Shown here one piece after another: positions 1-9,638 of a stretch of DNA of 64,000 bases. The DNA lies in assembly GCA_021521415.1 (NCBI GenBank), contig JAIQDT010005449.1:62001-126000 (forward strand). The letters run 5' to 3'. A program made the position numbers and the translations under genes. Source of the stretch: Bidens hawaiensis (taxonomy: Eukaryota > Streptophyta > Magnoliopsida > Asterales > Asteraceae). The first letter of the stretch is position 1; every line of letters begins with the position of its first letter. The notes beneath the pieces are model-generated. The model had not been told where the DNA came from. It did no database searches and saw nothing but the letters and a program-made list of their open reading frames with translations.

Positions 1-99
1 TGCTTATTTTTGAAATAATATAAAACTTTATATATTAAAAGTTATAAAAAACCAATATAGGTATAAATAGTTATAATAATATAATATTAAAAATAATAA

Positions 100-275
100 A
101 CAAGAGGCTAACACGTCGTTGACGATGCGTTAAGAAATCTAACACATCTTTGCCGATGTGTTAGGAAGTATAACTCATCTCCGACGATGCGTTAGACTTC
201 TTAATGCATCGTCAACGACGTGTTAACGATAGACTTCATAACGCATCGTTGGAGATGTGCTAGAGGGAGACATTT
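100..275. repeat. Array of imperfect palindromes (TAACRCATCG...CGATGYGTTA)
   Basis: About five short units follow one another here. Each starts with TAACRC(A/G)TC or TAATGCATC and ends with GATGYGTTA, GACGTGTTA or GATGTGCTA, so each unit is close to its own reverse complement and could form a hairpin of roughly 24 bases. The flanks are AT-rich without an open frame. It resembles the motif-rich LTRs found elsewhere in the window and may be the edge of an LTR or a MITE whose other end lies outside. No TSD was found. Confidence 0.6.
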
Positions 276-538
276 TTGAAATTCTAAAATTTGAGGGACA
301 TTTTTGGAACCTCTTCTTAAAATAGGGCTATTTTGGGAATTTTTCCATGTAAAAACTCCCATGAATCCCTCATTGGGGATGGTCTTACAGCCTTTTTATT
401 TTGAAAGCACACTTCTTACGTATCTTCTTTTCCTTTTATTTGTGACACCTAAACTTATTAAAAATGATATTTTTTCTTGATCTTTCCAGACCTGATCAGT
501 TCACCCATTCTCTCTCACCTATCTTTCTTTCATCTTCA
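276..538. other. No gene seen
   Basis: AT-rich sequence with no long frame, no recognisable element end and no RNA gene. It runs up to the TSD of the MITE that follows. Confidence 0.5.
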
Positions 539-546
539 ACTACAAC

Positions 547-1111
547 CATTGGCGGACATACATAGGAGCCCATGGGTGCACAGGAGCCTAGTGGTTTTTA
601 AAATTTTCGTAGAAACGACATCGAAAAAATAACAGTGAGCTCATAAGAATTTTGTAGGTGAATTGTTTTTAACAAATTCTAAGATGGTGCAGTGGTATGT
701 TCAATAAACTCTTTCTATCTACTGAAGGTTCCAGGTTCGATTCTCTTTATCTTTCTTTTTTATGTTAATGTCTTTCATAATTGTTTGATGGGTTGAAGAG
801 TGATGAATTTAAGAATGAGTCTTTCTTGACCAGCCTTTTTGTGTGTTTTCAAGGCATCATTTGCATCTTATCTTCTCATGTGTATATATTATAAATCAAA
901 TTAATGTTTTCTTCTTTCTTGTAAATCTTTTGACTATAAAACTGTAAAGCCCTTGTTCACTTTGATTGTGTGTTTTCTAATTAACATTTTTTTATATATC
1001 GTATTTTTATTTGTACTCCGCCACGTTTGAAAATTCTATCATTTGGTTGTGAAAAAATTGATAACCGAGAAAAGGTGAACCCATTAGAAATAAATCTTGG
1101 GTCCGCCACTG
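547..1111. mobile_element. hAT-like non-autonomous DNA transposon (MITE)
   Basis: The element is 565 bp. Its ends form short inverted repeats: the left begins CATTGGCGGAC and the right ends GTCCGCCACTG, whose reverse complement CAGTGGCGGAC is the terminus typical of many plant hAT elements. An 8-bp direct repeat ACTACAAC flanks it at 539-546 and 1112-1119, the TSD length of hAT. There is no transposase frame inside, so it must move in trans. An internal stretch near 670-740 has a tRNA-like look (a GTGCAGTGGT box, then GGTTCGATTC resembling a pol III B box). Intact inverted ends and TSD suggest a fairly recent insertion. Confidence 0.82.
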
Positions 1112-1119
1112 ACTACAAC

Positions 1120-2629
1120 ATTTCTTTCTCTAAACATCAAAGCCGTGTCTCCGCTCTCTCTTCGGCGATTGCCGACCCACTGTCATATGGCGGTGAATCT
1201 ACAACTCTCTATCTAGAGAGAGATTGACCAAGCTCTTCACTTCATTTCTGGCGAAAAAGAGAAGGAAAAAAAATAGGTGGTTGTTGGCCTGTCATTGTCG
1301 GCGGCTTGGGCGTACTTGGCGGAGGCACCCTTTAGCATGTTGGTTTTTGTCGATGTCGGTGGAGGATTTGAATCGGTTGGTTTCAGTCCTGTGGTGATTT
1401 AAGAGAGACAAACTAACAGATGGATGTTCGTCTTCCGTTGCCGGCGTCTCCGGTCGTCCTTGGCAGCGGTGGATTTTATTTTGTTAGTTTCCGTATGTGG
1501 AGGCAATGGATTTGGATCTAAAGGTTTTGAGTCACTAATAGTAAGAACCTGACCGTTGGTCTGTCGTAGTCCGAGGGTTAACATTTTACTTTTTGTTGTT
1601 CTTTTAATTTTTTTTTATTTATAATTAAAGATTATTTTATATGTCTCATTCTATCTACATATCACATTGATTAACTTTTATTTATAATTAACTTTTATTC
1701 AGCGTATTATGCGAGTTTATTTAAGTTTTATTTAGAAATTAATTGAGTTTGATGTTGTATATATGTTCTGATCTAATTTAATTATGAGTTTGATGTGCAT
1801 TTTCATTATTATGTTGTATAGTAAATATAGACATGATTATTGTACTTCCCCGGCAAGCGGTTTTTCCATCTTCTTGGTGACTCTTTAAAGGCTTGTGAGT
1901 CGCAAATCTGAAGTCGTGAGTTGGTATGTTGACATCAGCGAGAGGTGGGAATGTAGCCTTTAGCTCAATTTCATGTTCGTTTGGTTTATTTACATGCCTA
2001 ATTAGTGCCATTATAATTCACAAAAGATCTTTTAACTAGATCGAACAATAAAAAGAAATATAACAGTCAAAAATAATTAAATTTTCACTTTTTAAGTTTT
2101 TTAAGTATGGTAAGTATGAAAATCTTTTTCATAAATATAGAAATATTTTTTGTCGCTGAAATATGATAACAATACTAACTAACCTGTAGGCTAAAAACTT
2201 CCTCTTTTATTTGTATATTCATATTTTGATCTAGGATTAAGTAATCTTTCAACATCGTGAATTCTCCCTAAATACATATATTCAATTAAATTGTGAATCT
2301 ATGTTGATTCTGAATATATGAATTGCCCTAAAGATTCGAAACCTATCTTTATTTCGAAACCTATCTTTAAAACTGATTTTTCGGTAAATCAATTACGGAT
2401 TTTCATTTTCTAGAATCCCTTAAATTTTGTTGACATCCTCTATATCTAAATCAACCTCATTCTTCAAACTAATATCACATAACAAAAGAGCCCCGTATGG
2501 GGCAAGGACATTAAGTGTTCCTTTTTAATGCAGGTTCGATAAGCCCATTTGAAATAAAAAATATCAAGCATATAAGTTTTACGACACAAACAAAATTTGA
2601 GATTATAAAGAATCACTATAGATAACTAG
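1120..2629. other. No gene seen; unique-looking AT-rich DNA
   Basis: The first 450 bases are more GC-rich and contain short frames on both strands, but none shows a domain I recognise. A minus-strand frame of 77 codons at 1778-2011 has a fairly protein-like composition but no start context, homology or splice pattern I can defend. The rest is AT-rich. Confidence 0.4.
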
Positions 2630-2850
2630 TTAACTATCCGTGAGTCTGTGATTGCAGTTTAGAAAAAGAGAAGCTGTATTAAAAAAACCATCACAGTTTA
2701 GAAAAAGAGAAGCTGTATTAAAAAAACCATCACAGACATTAATGGCCACATCGAATGATCCATCTTCAAGTAAGTCTGCTTTGAATAAGTGAAGCCTTTC
2801 TTTAGCTTCACCAAGTTCTAGCAAACGTTCGTTTTCGCTTGAATATCTGA
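2630..2850 (-). pseudogene. Cinnamoyl-CoA reductase / dihydroflavonol reductase-like exon fragment
   Basis: The minus frame reads [19 protein letters not shown] followed by a [19 protein letters not shown] segment. This matches the region after the Rossmann glycine motif in plant extended SDRs of the CCR/DFR family, where the consensus is roughly (L)[21 protein letters not shown]...GCDGVFHTAS. Only this exon-sized piece is present: the N-terminal NAD(P)-binding motif and the catalytic YxxxK are not nearby. A 39-bp tandem duplication (13 codons, in frame) repeats the [12 protein letters not shown] part, which would break the core strand of the fold, and the VFHTAS motif is altered to FFNTAS. 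I infer a dead gene fragment, possibly carried by a transposon. The enzymes normally reduce hydroxycinnamoyl-CoA or flavonoid ketones with NADPH in the cytosol. Confidence 0.6.
2655..2732. repeat. 39-bp perfect tandem duplication
   Basis: Two identical copies (2655-2693 and 2694-2732), each starting CAGTTTAGAAAAAGAG. They lie within the reductase-like exon and add 13 codons without shifting the frame. Confidence 0.9.
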
Positions 2851-2860
2851 ATAAATACAA

Positions 2861-3671
2861 AAAATATAATTAAGTTGATCCTTTTCCTATGGGACCTATG
2901 CACCTGCTGTTAAGAACCAAACTGAACCATCGGTTTGTATTCGGGATGGAAACCATGCGTTGAAACCGGATAAACTGTGTTGGATCAGGCCCCTTTGTAA
3001 CTTGTAACAGATACAAGTTGATAAGTTATGTAAAGAAGAAATAAAATGAATATTATTAATAGAGTGAATGATAATTGGAAGAGATAAAATTGCAGAGTAA
3101 AACAAAAGGCATATATTACTGAATAAAAGTGAGGCTATAAATAGCCTTTACATGGACTCCATGACCTAACAAAAACAAACAAATTCCACCTAAAAAGGTG
3201 GATTCAACATAGACTAAAACAATCTAATCTACTAAAGAAAGTGGACTTCAAACGTTCTTTTCCCACCAACTCAGTCAAACTAAAGTACCAAGTCCAACTA
3301 CTAAAACTATTATTAAATAAACCATAAACATATAAAATAAATGCTTTCGTCTTCAGAATTCCAACCATGCAACTCAATGAACTCTTGAGACTAACTTATT
3401 CCATGCAAATAAGGATTTATGAACCATGAACCAACTTGACCCGTCAAGATTAAACCCAACAAACTGAATCATGCAAAACCGGAACATGTTTAGAACCAAA
3501 CTGATCATTTTCCTTTTGAGTAAAAAAAAGCCAGTTTATAACCTAAATTCACAAAATCATATATTGAAGCAGATTGAATTTACAATTCAGATACATCTTG
3601 GGGCCAACCAATCAATCAATTTTATCCTAACAAAAACCCCAGCTATAAAAAATCCTAGTTGGATTTCATAT
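2861..3671. other. No gene seen
   Basis: AT-rich sequence. A CTATAAATAG sequence near 3136 looks like a TATA box and the stretch around 3000-3200 has an LTR-like feel, but I found no partner copy, PBS or TSD. Frames here are short and unconvincing. Confidence 0.35.
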
Positions 3672-4521
3672 TGTTAGTATCTACTCGATTCAAACACCTA
3701 CAAGACTAAGTATTTTAGGTCAATAGAAAAACACAAGAAAGTGAAAATCAAAGTAATATAACTTTATTATCTGCAAACTGATAGGCTATCGATTATAGAC
3801 ACTAAGTGTTGAACCTAGCAAAGTGTTGAACCTAGCAAGGAACTGATGGCCAAAAAACCAAACAACTGATGGTTCAAACATCTGTTGCTCTCCATTAAGT
3901 TTTTTTTTTCAAAATACTACATAAACCTCTGACCAAGTAAACTGCTGATACTAAGAACCGATGACAAGATAATTTCTCTACAAACTATTGAAGATCCAAA
4001 ACACCGAGGATAAACAACTGATGACTCAGACATTAGTTGTTTTAACAAAGATCAGTAGTTCTCAAAGGATTCTAGAACAGACAGTTGTTTTTATTAGTTC
4101 ATCAGTAGTTTGTAATAGATTTGGTTAGATGTCGCTTTCACATTTAGCTTATCAGTAGTTTAACACATGTCTAAAATGAAGAAGAGAGTCTCTTCTTCAT
4201 TAGCACTTTACACTTCACACATTCACCTAATCAGAGTACCTTTGTACTGAAAATCAGTGAATGATGAGCTAAGGTTGAGGAGGAGCAATAGATTGTAATC
4301 ATTCGATTATAATTAATATGAAGTTGTTCGTCCACATGAAACCTTCTGTGGCCTATAATTTCCGATGCTTATTAACTTTGATAATACTAGTTGATTCAAA
4401 ATTCAATATGGATTCAATTAATGTGATACTAATCCATGCAAAAGATTAGATAAGTTGTTTATCGTTCTACTGATATGATTTTTGTTCATTAGCATAGTTG
4501 AGTATAACTTATATCCCAACA
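3672..4521 (+). mobile_element. Probable Copia 5' LTR (single copy in window)
   Basis: The segment begins TGTTAGTATC and ends CCCAACA, with the expected TG...CA ends, and is followed two bases later by a PBS-like sequence and then a gag start. Between about 3780 and 4160 it carries many copies of a short motif, AACTGATG or its reverse complement CATCAGT(A)GTT. No second LTR copy was found in the window, so the 3' half of the element is lost or outside. Confidence 0.55.
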
Positions 4522-4523
4522 AC

Positions 4524-4535
4524 TGGTATAAGATC
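4524..4535 (+). other. Primer-binding site (initiator tRNA-Met type, diverged)
   Basis: TGGTATAAGATC, compared with the common plant TGGTATCAGAGC complementary to the 3' end of initiator tRNA-Met. It lies two bases after the LTR end. Confidence 0.5.
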
Positions 4536-4709
4536 TATGGATATCTGAATTATATCTAACTATCAATTCAAAAAAAAAAAAAGTTCTAAATTCAAATTGA
4601 CAATTGAAGTTGTGGAATTAAGTTATAAGCAAAACTCTGGTTTTTACTCTACTGTTGGTGAGAAACCTGTAGAACTAAGATCATGGCATTCGTATAGGAT
4701 CCTCATAGC

Positions 4710-5255
4710 ATGGGTTCAACATCGAAACCACCTATGTTGGTTCGAGGTCAATACAACATATGGGATAAGATAATGCTTCATCATATATGTAACCAAAATA
4801 CTGGTTGTTGGAGGTCAGTTGTTTATGGGTCTCTATCCCTTGAAATGGTTGATCCATTAGATGAACAAGACGGTCAAGAAGGATCCTAAGGATTATTCTG
4901 ATCAAGATCAAAATAAATTTAAATTGGATGTCAAAGCTCATGCAATGCTTGCCATGGAAATTCCAAATGAAATTTATGGTGAATTGATCTGTTATGGAGA
5001 TGTGGGATGCACTAAAATAATAATTTGGAGGAACTCCGCAAGTCCTTGATAATATACGAGAAATTATCACTGAACAGTATGAGACATTTTGTCATCTCAA
5101 AGGAGAGAGTTTAACTCAAAAATTTTAAAGGTCCACTACATTAATTAGTGAATTAAAATCGGTTGATATTCATTACACTAACTCTGCTATGAATAATAGA
5201 TTTCTGAGATCTATCGGGACATTCATTCTATCATTGTGAGAACATCACCCAATTT
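4710..5255 (+). pseudogene. Copia gag, N-terminal part, frameshifted
   Basis: An ATG at 4710 opens a frame starting MGSTSKPPMLVRGQYNIWD, the usual opening of a plant Copia gag (short Ser/Thr stretch, then the R-G-x-x-Y-x-x-W motif). The frame shifts near 4855 and continues as KAHAMLAMEIPNEIYGEL, then shifts again near 5045 to EQYETFCHLKGESLTQKF, the conserved GES(L)xxTFxR block. It stops at about 5255, where another LTR begins, so the rest of gag and all of pol are missing. Gag forms the virus-like particle that packages the element RNA in the cytoplasm; this copy cannot do so. Confidence 0.72.
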
Positions 5256-5261
5256 TGTTAG

Positions 5262-5818
5262 TGCATGATTTGTTGTCTGTAGCTGATCGAATAGGCTAGG
5301 GGTAGTTTAGTCATTATGCTATCATGTAATATGGCCCATTCGTTAAGCATGTTTAACAAATGGAGTCCATTCTTTATATTAAACGGCCCATTCGTTAGCC
5401 TTGGAGCATATACGCTAAGAGTGTAGCATATGTGGCTTATTCGTTATTTAGACTGCCCATTCGCTAAGTGATTTAGCGAATGGGAGGAAATTCAGTAATG
5501 ATGTTAACGAATAGGACTTGTGCCTATAAATAGGCAGATCCTGTTCATCTAAGGTTATTTTTTTAGCCTTATTCTTCAACGAGTAGCTTTATGCTTCCAA
5601 AATCTCTCTAGAATGATAGGCCGCCTCGAGGTGGATCGATCTTAACCGTATGTATGTATGCATGCGTGTATGAGATATCTTGTAATCATTCGGTTATTGT
5701 CAATATATGAACAATCATTTGACTCAATCATCGTTCTATGTTATTTATCTTCTCGTTTCGTCTATCGTACGTATCATGTTGTGCGATTGGATCCTGCTAG
5801 AGATTAAATGGTTCCTCA
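5262..5818 (+). mobile_element. Copia LTR, + strand (5' position)
   Basis: The LTR starts TGCATGATTTGTTG and ends GGTTCCTCA and is followed by a PBS. A diverged second copy lies at 44,994-45,578, there preceded by a polypurine tract, so that copy is in the 3' position. The first half contains CCCATTCGTTA and the variants AGCGAATGG and AACGAATAGG in both orientations. GGTATAAATAGG type sequence near 5523-5534 may be its TATA box. Whether the two copies belong to one element interrupted by about 39 kb of later insertions is unproven: no matching TSD was seen. Confidence 0.72.
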
Positions 5819-5820
5819 AT

Positions 5821-5832
5821 CGGTATTAGAGC
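5821..5832 (+). other. Primer-binding site of the + strand Copia
   Basis: CGGTATTAGAGC, one base different at its first position and one inside from TGGTATCAGAGC (initiator tRNA-Met). It follows the LTR end by two bases. Confidence 0.65.
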
Positions 5833-7046
5833 AGGAATTGCTCTTGATACGTACCAATTTCGATATGAATTTTAATCCGAGACGTGTTCGTCGTGTCTTT
5901 GTGTTTATGGTACCGTTTAATCAATTTGTGGAAGATTTAATGGATGAATGATAAAATTGATGATTGATTTGAGATCGTGATACGAATCCGAGCATTCGTG
6001 ATGAATTTGGGGGATTAATTTAGTGATTTGAGTGAGACTTGGTGATGTCTGCCATTGACAGCCATGGATGGAGCTTAATTTTGAGTTTTCCGACATGGAA
6101 ACAGTTTTTCAGCCCATCGTAACCAACTTTTTCGGCATGATACGGATTTCCGGTGTCTACAGTAACCGCTCCAACCTCTCATTCATTACTTTTCACTTCA
6201 ACATGCTCATTCATTACGGGTTCTTGGCAATTCATTAATATTTCTTGTCATGCACTATCATTCGTAAAATTTTTTAAAGAACATGAACTATTTTAACGGA
6301 TGAGACCCCATTCATTTAATTATCTAGCGAATGAGAACCATTATAACGTATTGGATGTCTTTTTAGTGAATGAAGAGGGTATTTGTGCGTACCACTTGGA
6401 AGACGAGTGTCCCCGATAAAAAAAAGTGAGTATTTTAGAAACATTTTCTTAATCAAAATTTCTATGGGATATTCCTAATAAGTGGGGAATTCATTTTGAA
6501 AATTTTGGTGACATGTTTTCCGACCGAAATTTCACGCGTATCTACTGGCTAAGGGGGAGAACACGGTTATTTTAAAAAGGACTTTAGTGGATATTTTTGA
6601 AGATTGGTTCAAGACCTTGTGAAATTTGTCAAGAAAATGGGAGATAAAAATTTCAAGGATTTTATTTGATTGGTATCTTCCATTTATTGCAGGGGTTTCT
6701 TGAAAATTACTGCAATTCAGGCGGTAATACATGGTTGTTGATTTGCGAAACGGTCTATTAAAAAACATAACCTAACCTAGACACTCTAGTTTTAAATTTA
6801 TAAATCTAGACAATCCTAATGCTAGACCACTAGACAGACAAGTGTACCTATCAACTGTAGTAAAGCCTACGAAGTCCGGATGTCGAACCCACAGGACACT
6901 AGCAACACCTAAACTAGACTCTGACTAATAACTTAAATAAATTGATTTAATTGATTTTCTTTAAATATAAGCTAAAAATAATACTTAAACTAAAACTGAC
7001 ACGAAAAAATAGAACTAGAACTCAAATACGGTAAACAACTACCTAG
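5833..7046. other. Copia leader remnant and old repeat DNA, no gene
   Basis: The first 550 bases look like the untranslated leader of the preceding Copia and still carry loose copies of its motif (CATTCATTA, AGCGAATGAG). No gag frame follows. From about 6,780 the DNA contains GTCGAACCCACAGGACACTAG, a sequence type found in leaders of large plant LTR elements. This segment appears to continue at 9,409-9,638 and again after 21,278, being split by two later insertions. Confidence 0.45.
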
Positions 7047-7051
7047 GCAAG

Positions 7052-7666
7052 TGTTGGTGCATGTTTTGTAACAGATGATCTTTTGTGTTTGTTAGAATTG
7101 AGAGCAACGGTCAAAGGGGAGTCTGTTGGTGCATTTTGTGACCGTCGCTATGCAATTCTGATCAGCGGAAATGAAGTACGAAGTTAGAACAACTTCACCA
7201 TAGGCGAAGTTATAACAACTTCGCCATAGGCGAAGTTAGAACAACTTAGCCATAGGCGAAGTTATAACAACTTCGCCTACTGGCCCAAGCCCAAGCCCGC
7301 GAAGTTGTTTCGATATATATATATGTGTCTTGTTTAGGTTTGAGTATCCAGAAAATTAGAGTATTGTGTGTCCAGTTCAAGTAGCTAGAGAGAAACCGAG
7401 AGGGAGAGTCGTGTGGGACGGCCCGAGGTAGAGCTCACCTCGGGTCGGCCGTCATTTGTTTTTGTGTTTGGTATGTAATGTGTTTCGGTTATTATATAAA
7501 TGATCTGCAGATGTGTTTATCCCATTCGTGTGTTTGTTCGTGTATGTGTTTGTGTGTAATTGTGTTTTTCGTCTTCTACACCATTAAACGAGTCTAGGAG
7601 GATTCCGCACTCCTAGACCTCGTGCGGATCTCGTATCGATCGGCGACGCCCCAGGGGGGACATACA
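7052..7666 (+). repeat. 5' LTR of the TRIM-like element
   Basis: It is 615 bp. It contains 26-bp repeats of the type GGCGAAGTTATAACAACTTCGCC (7183-7285), each a near-perfect palindrome. A TATATATATATGTGTC stretch at 7313-7328 may be the promoter. Near 7108 it also contains AAAGGGGAGTCTGTTGGTGCA, a second copy of the polypurine tract plus LTR start inside the LTR itself. Confidence 0.9.
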
Positions 7667-7668
7667 AG

Positions 7669-7680
7669 TGGTATCAGAGC
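7669..7680 (+). other. Primer-binding site, initiator tRNA-Met
   Basis: TGGTATCAGAGC, an exact match to the common plant PBS, two bases after the 5' LTR. Confidence 0.9.
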
Positions 7681-7734
7681 CTTAGGCTCTTATGCTATGG
7701 TTCGAGATCTGCGTTTTGGTGTTTCTGGCACGTT

Positions 7735-7930
7735 TCTGATGCGTTTTTGGCCGAACAGCCGCCGCAGGCGAAGTTTTGGGGTTCAGGCGAAGTTGTCGCT
7801 TAAATTTTAGGGTTTAGGCGAAGATATAAGGTTAAGCGAAGTTATGTACAGGCGAAGTTATGGACAGGCGAAGTTATGGACAGGCGAAGTTAAGGAGGGG
7901 CGAAGTTGACTTTAGGCGAAGTTAAAAAAA
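7735..7930. repeat. Short tandem motif array AGGCGAAGTTATGGAC
   Basis: About nine copies of GGCGAAGTT or AGCGAAGTT with short spacers in the non-coding interior, several of them exact 16-base repeats, ending in a run of 13 or more A. Confidence 0.8.
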
Positions 7931-8756
7931 AAAAAAAAGAGTTTTCGTCTGTATGGCCAGGTGTACGCGATTATTGTGAGACCGAAGACGTTGTTCCGTC
8001 AACGAGTGAAACTTGTTATCTTTTGGTCTTACGTGTGAACAAATACGTGTCAACTCTGGATATGGAGTTGAGGTTGTGAATGAGATATTGATTGAAACTG
8101 GATATTGACACATATTTGGGTGTTTGTGGGCAATGAAATTGTTGTTGTTCGAGGTTGACCAACTGAAGAAAGTCAAATTGAACTGAAGGTTTTCGTCATT
8201 ACTGGATTGCGGTCAGAGCATATTATTTATATTATTTTCAAGGCGTTCGAGAATTGGATCCTAAAACGTGATGCTTGTTTATTAAAGTGAAAATTCTGGA
8301 ACAAGTTGGATTTAATCGGGAATTAAAGTGTTTATGTTCTTGATCGTTATCCCTGGTGATTGAAGATGCTGAGGAGATGATAAATGGTCATGTGTGTTAG
8401 ATTCTGTCAAGGTGGTTTTGTGATGAAGTTGATCACTTGATGTTGAGTAGTTGAAGATTAAACCTTATCGTATGCCGACGTGTTGGTGAAGTTGTGGAGG
8501 GAGCCCAACTTCACGTGTTGGTGAAGTTAGAAGAACTTCACGTGTTGGTGAAGTCAGAAGGACTCACGTGATTGGTTGAGATGATCAATTAGGCACGGGG
8601 ATGCATGCATTTCAAAGACCTCAATCTATATAGTCGGAGAAGCTTACACTGAAGGGGAGATCGGATATGGAAGATGCTGGGTGATTGGTAGATTTGTGAA
8701 GCTACAAGACAGTTTCAGACACGGCTGGTTGAAGAGCAAACAGAAGATCATCAGTT

Positions 8757-8765
8757 AAGAGGGAG
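8757..8765 (+). other. Polypurine tract of the TRIM-like element
   Basis: AAGAGGGAG, immediately before TC and the 3' LTR start; the expected primer for plus-strand DNA synthesis. Confidence 0.75.
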
Positions 8766-8767
8766 TC

Positions 8768-9408
8768 TGTTGGTGCATGTTTTGTAACAGATGATCTTTT
8801 GTGTTTGTTAGAATTGAGAGCAACGGTCAAAGGGGAGTCTGTTGGTGCATTTTGTGACCGTCGCTATGCAATTCTGATCAGCTAAACGAATTACGAAGTT
8901 AGAACAACTTCACCATAGGCGAAGTTATAACAACTTCGCCATAGGCGAAGTTGTAACAACTTCTGCCATAGGCGAAGTTAGAACAACTTCGCCATAGGCG
9001 AAGTTATAACAACTTCTCCTACTGGCCCAAGCCCAAGCCCGCGAAGTTGTTTCGATATATATATATGTGTCTTGTTTAGGTTTGAGTATCCAGAAAATTA
9101 GAGTATTGTGTGTCCAGTTCAAGTAGCTAGAGAGAAACCGAGAGGGAGAGTCGTGTGGGACGGCCCGAGGTAGAGCTCACCTCGGGTCGGCCGTCATTTG
9201 TTTTCGTGTTTGGTATGTAATGTGTTTCGGTTATTATATAAATGATCTGCAAATGTGTTTATCCCATTCGTGTGTTTGTTCGTGTATGTGTTTGTGTGTA
9301 ATTGTGTTCTTCGTCTTCTACACCATTAAACGAGTCTAGGAGGATTCCGCACTCCTAGACCTCGTGCGGATCTCGTATCGATCGGCGACGCCCCAGGGGG
9401 GACTTACA
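8768..9408 (+). repeat. 3' LTR of the TRIM-like element
   Basis: It is 641 bp and close to identical to the 5' LTR apart from one extra 26-bp palindromic repeat near 8,955-8,985. This shows that the repeat number changes between LTRs of one insertion. Confidence 0.9.
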
Positions 9409-9413
9409 GCAAG

Positions 9414-9633
9414 GAATCCCACTAGTCAACTTGTAAACTTTCGGAATTGGATTTATGATCGGTACCGTATTCTAAAAATATGAAATTTAAGGAATAACTA
9501 AAGTACGCTAGATCACCTCCCGGTCTCACCAACAATACCTAAGAACCTTAAATATCATGTAAGCTCAACGGTTTAATGGTTCAGATCACCTCCTGCTCTC
9601 ACCTAACCTAACTATGTTAAGGTACCCAAAGAT
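9414..9633. other. Old repeat segment between two insertions
   Basis: No gene. It contains GATCACCTCCCGGTCTCACC at 9511-9530 and a variant near 9,585. The same motif recurs just right of Gypsy A (near 21,283 and 21,433), as expected for one segment split by the insertion. Confidence 0.5.
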
Positions 9634-9638
9634 TAAAT

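Larger units (their letters stand above)
7052..9408 (+). mobile_element. Complete non-autonomous LTR element (TRIM-like)
   Basis: Two LTRs (7052-7666 and 8768-9408) flank about 1.1 kb without coding sequence. Both start TGTTGGTGCATG and end in CATACA or CTTACA. A perfect 5-bp TSD GCAAG lies at 7047-7051 and 9409-9413. A PBS and a polypurine tract sit at the expected places, so it is a true LTR retroelement on the + strand that must borrow all proteins. The polypurine sequence and its preceding ATCATCAGTTAAG are like those of the Copia 3' end near 44,910, suggesting a Copia helper. The whole element is loaded with the motif GAAGTT/AACTTC. Confidence 0.93.

Noticed and set aside
1778..2011. Minus-strand frame of 77 codons as a host exon
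   Set aside because: Composition is plausible but no family, splice sites or neighbouring exon support it.
4732..5070. A 112-codon minus-strand frame
   Set aside because: Antisense to the Copia gag fragment, which has clear gag motifs on the + strand.
7183..7285. CRISPR-like appearance of the regular palindromic repeats
   Set aside because: Repeats lie in LTRs with no unique spacers, and the genome is a plant.
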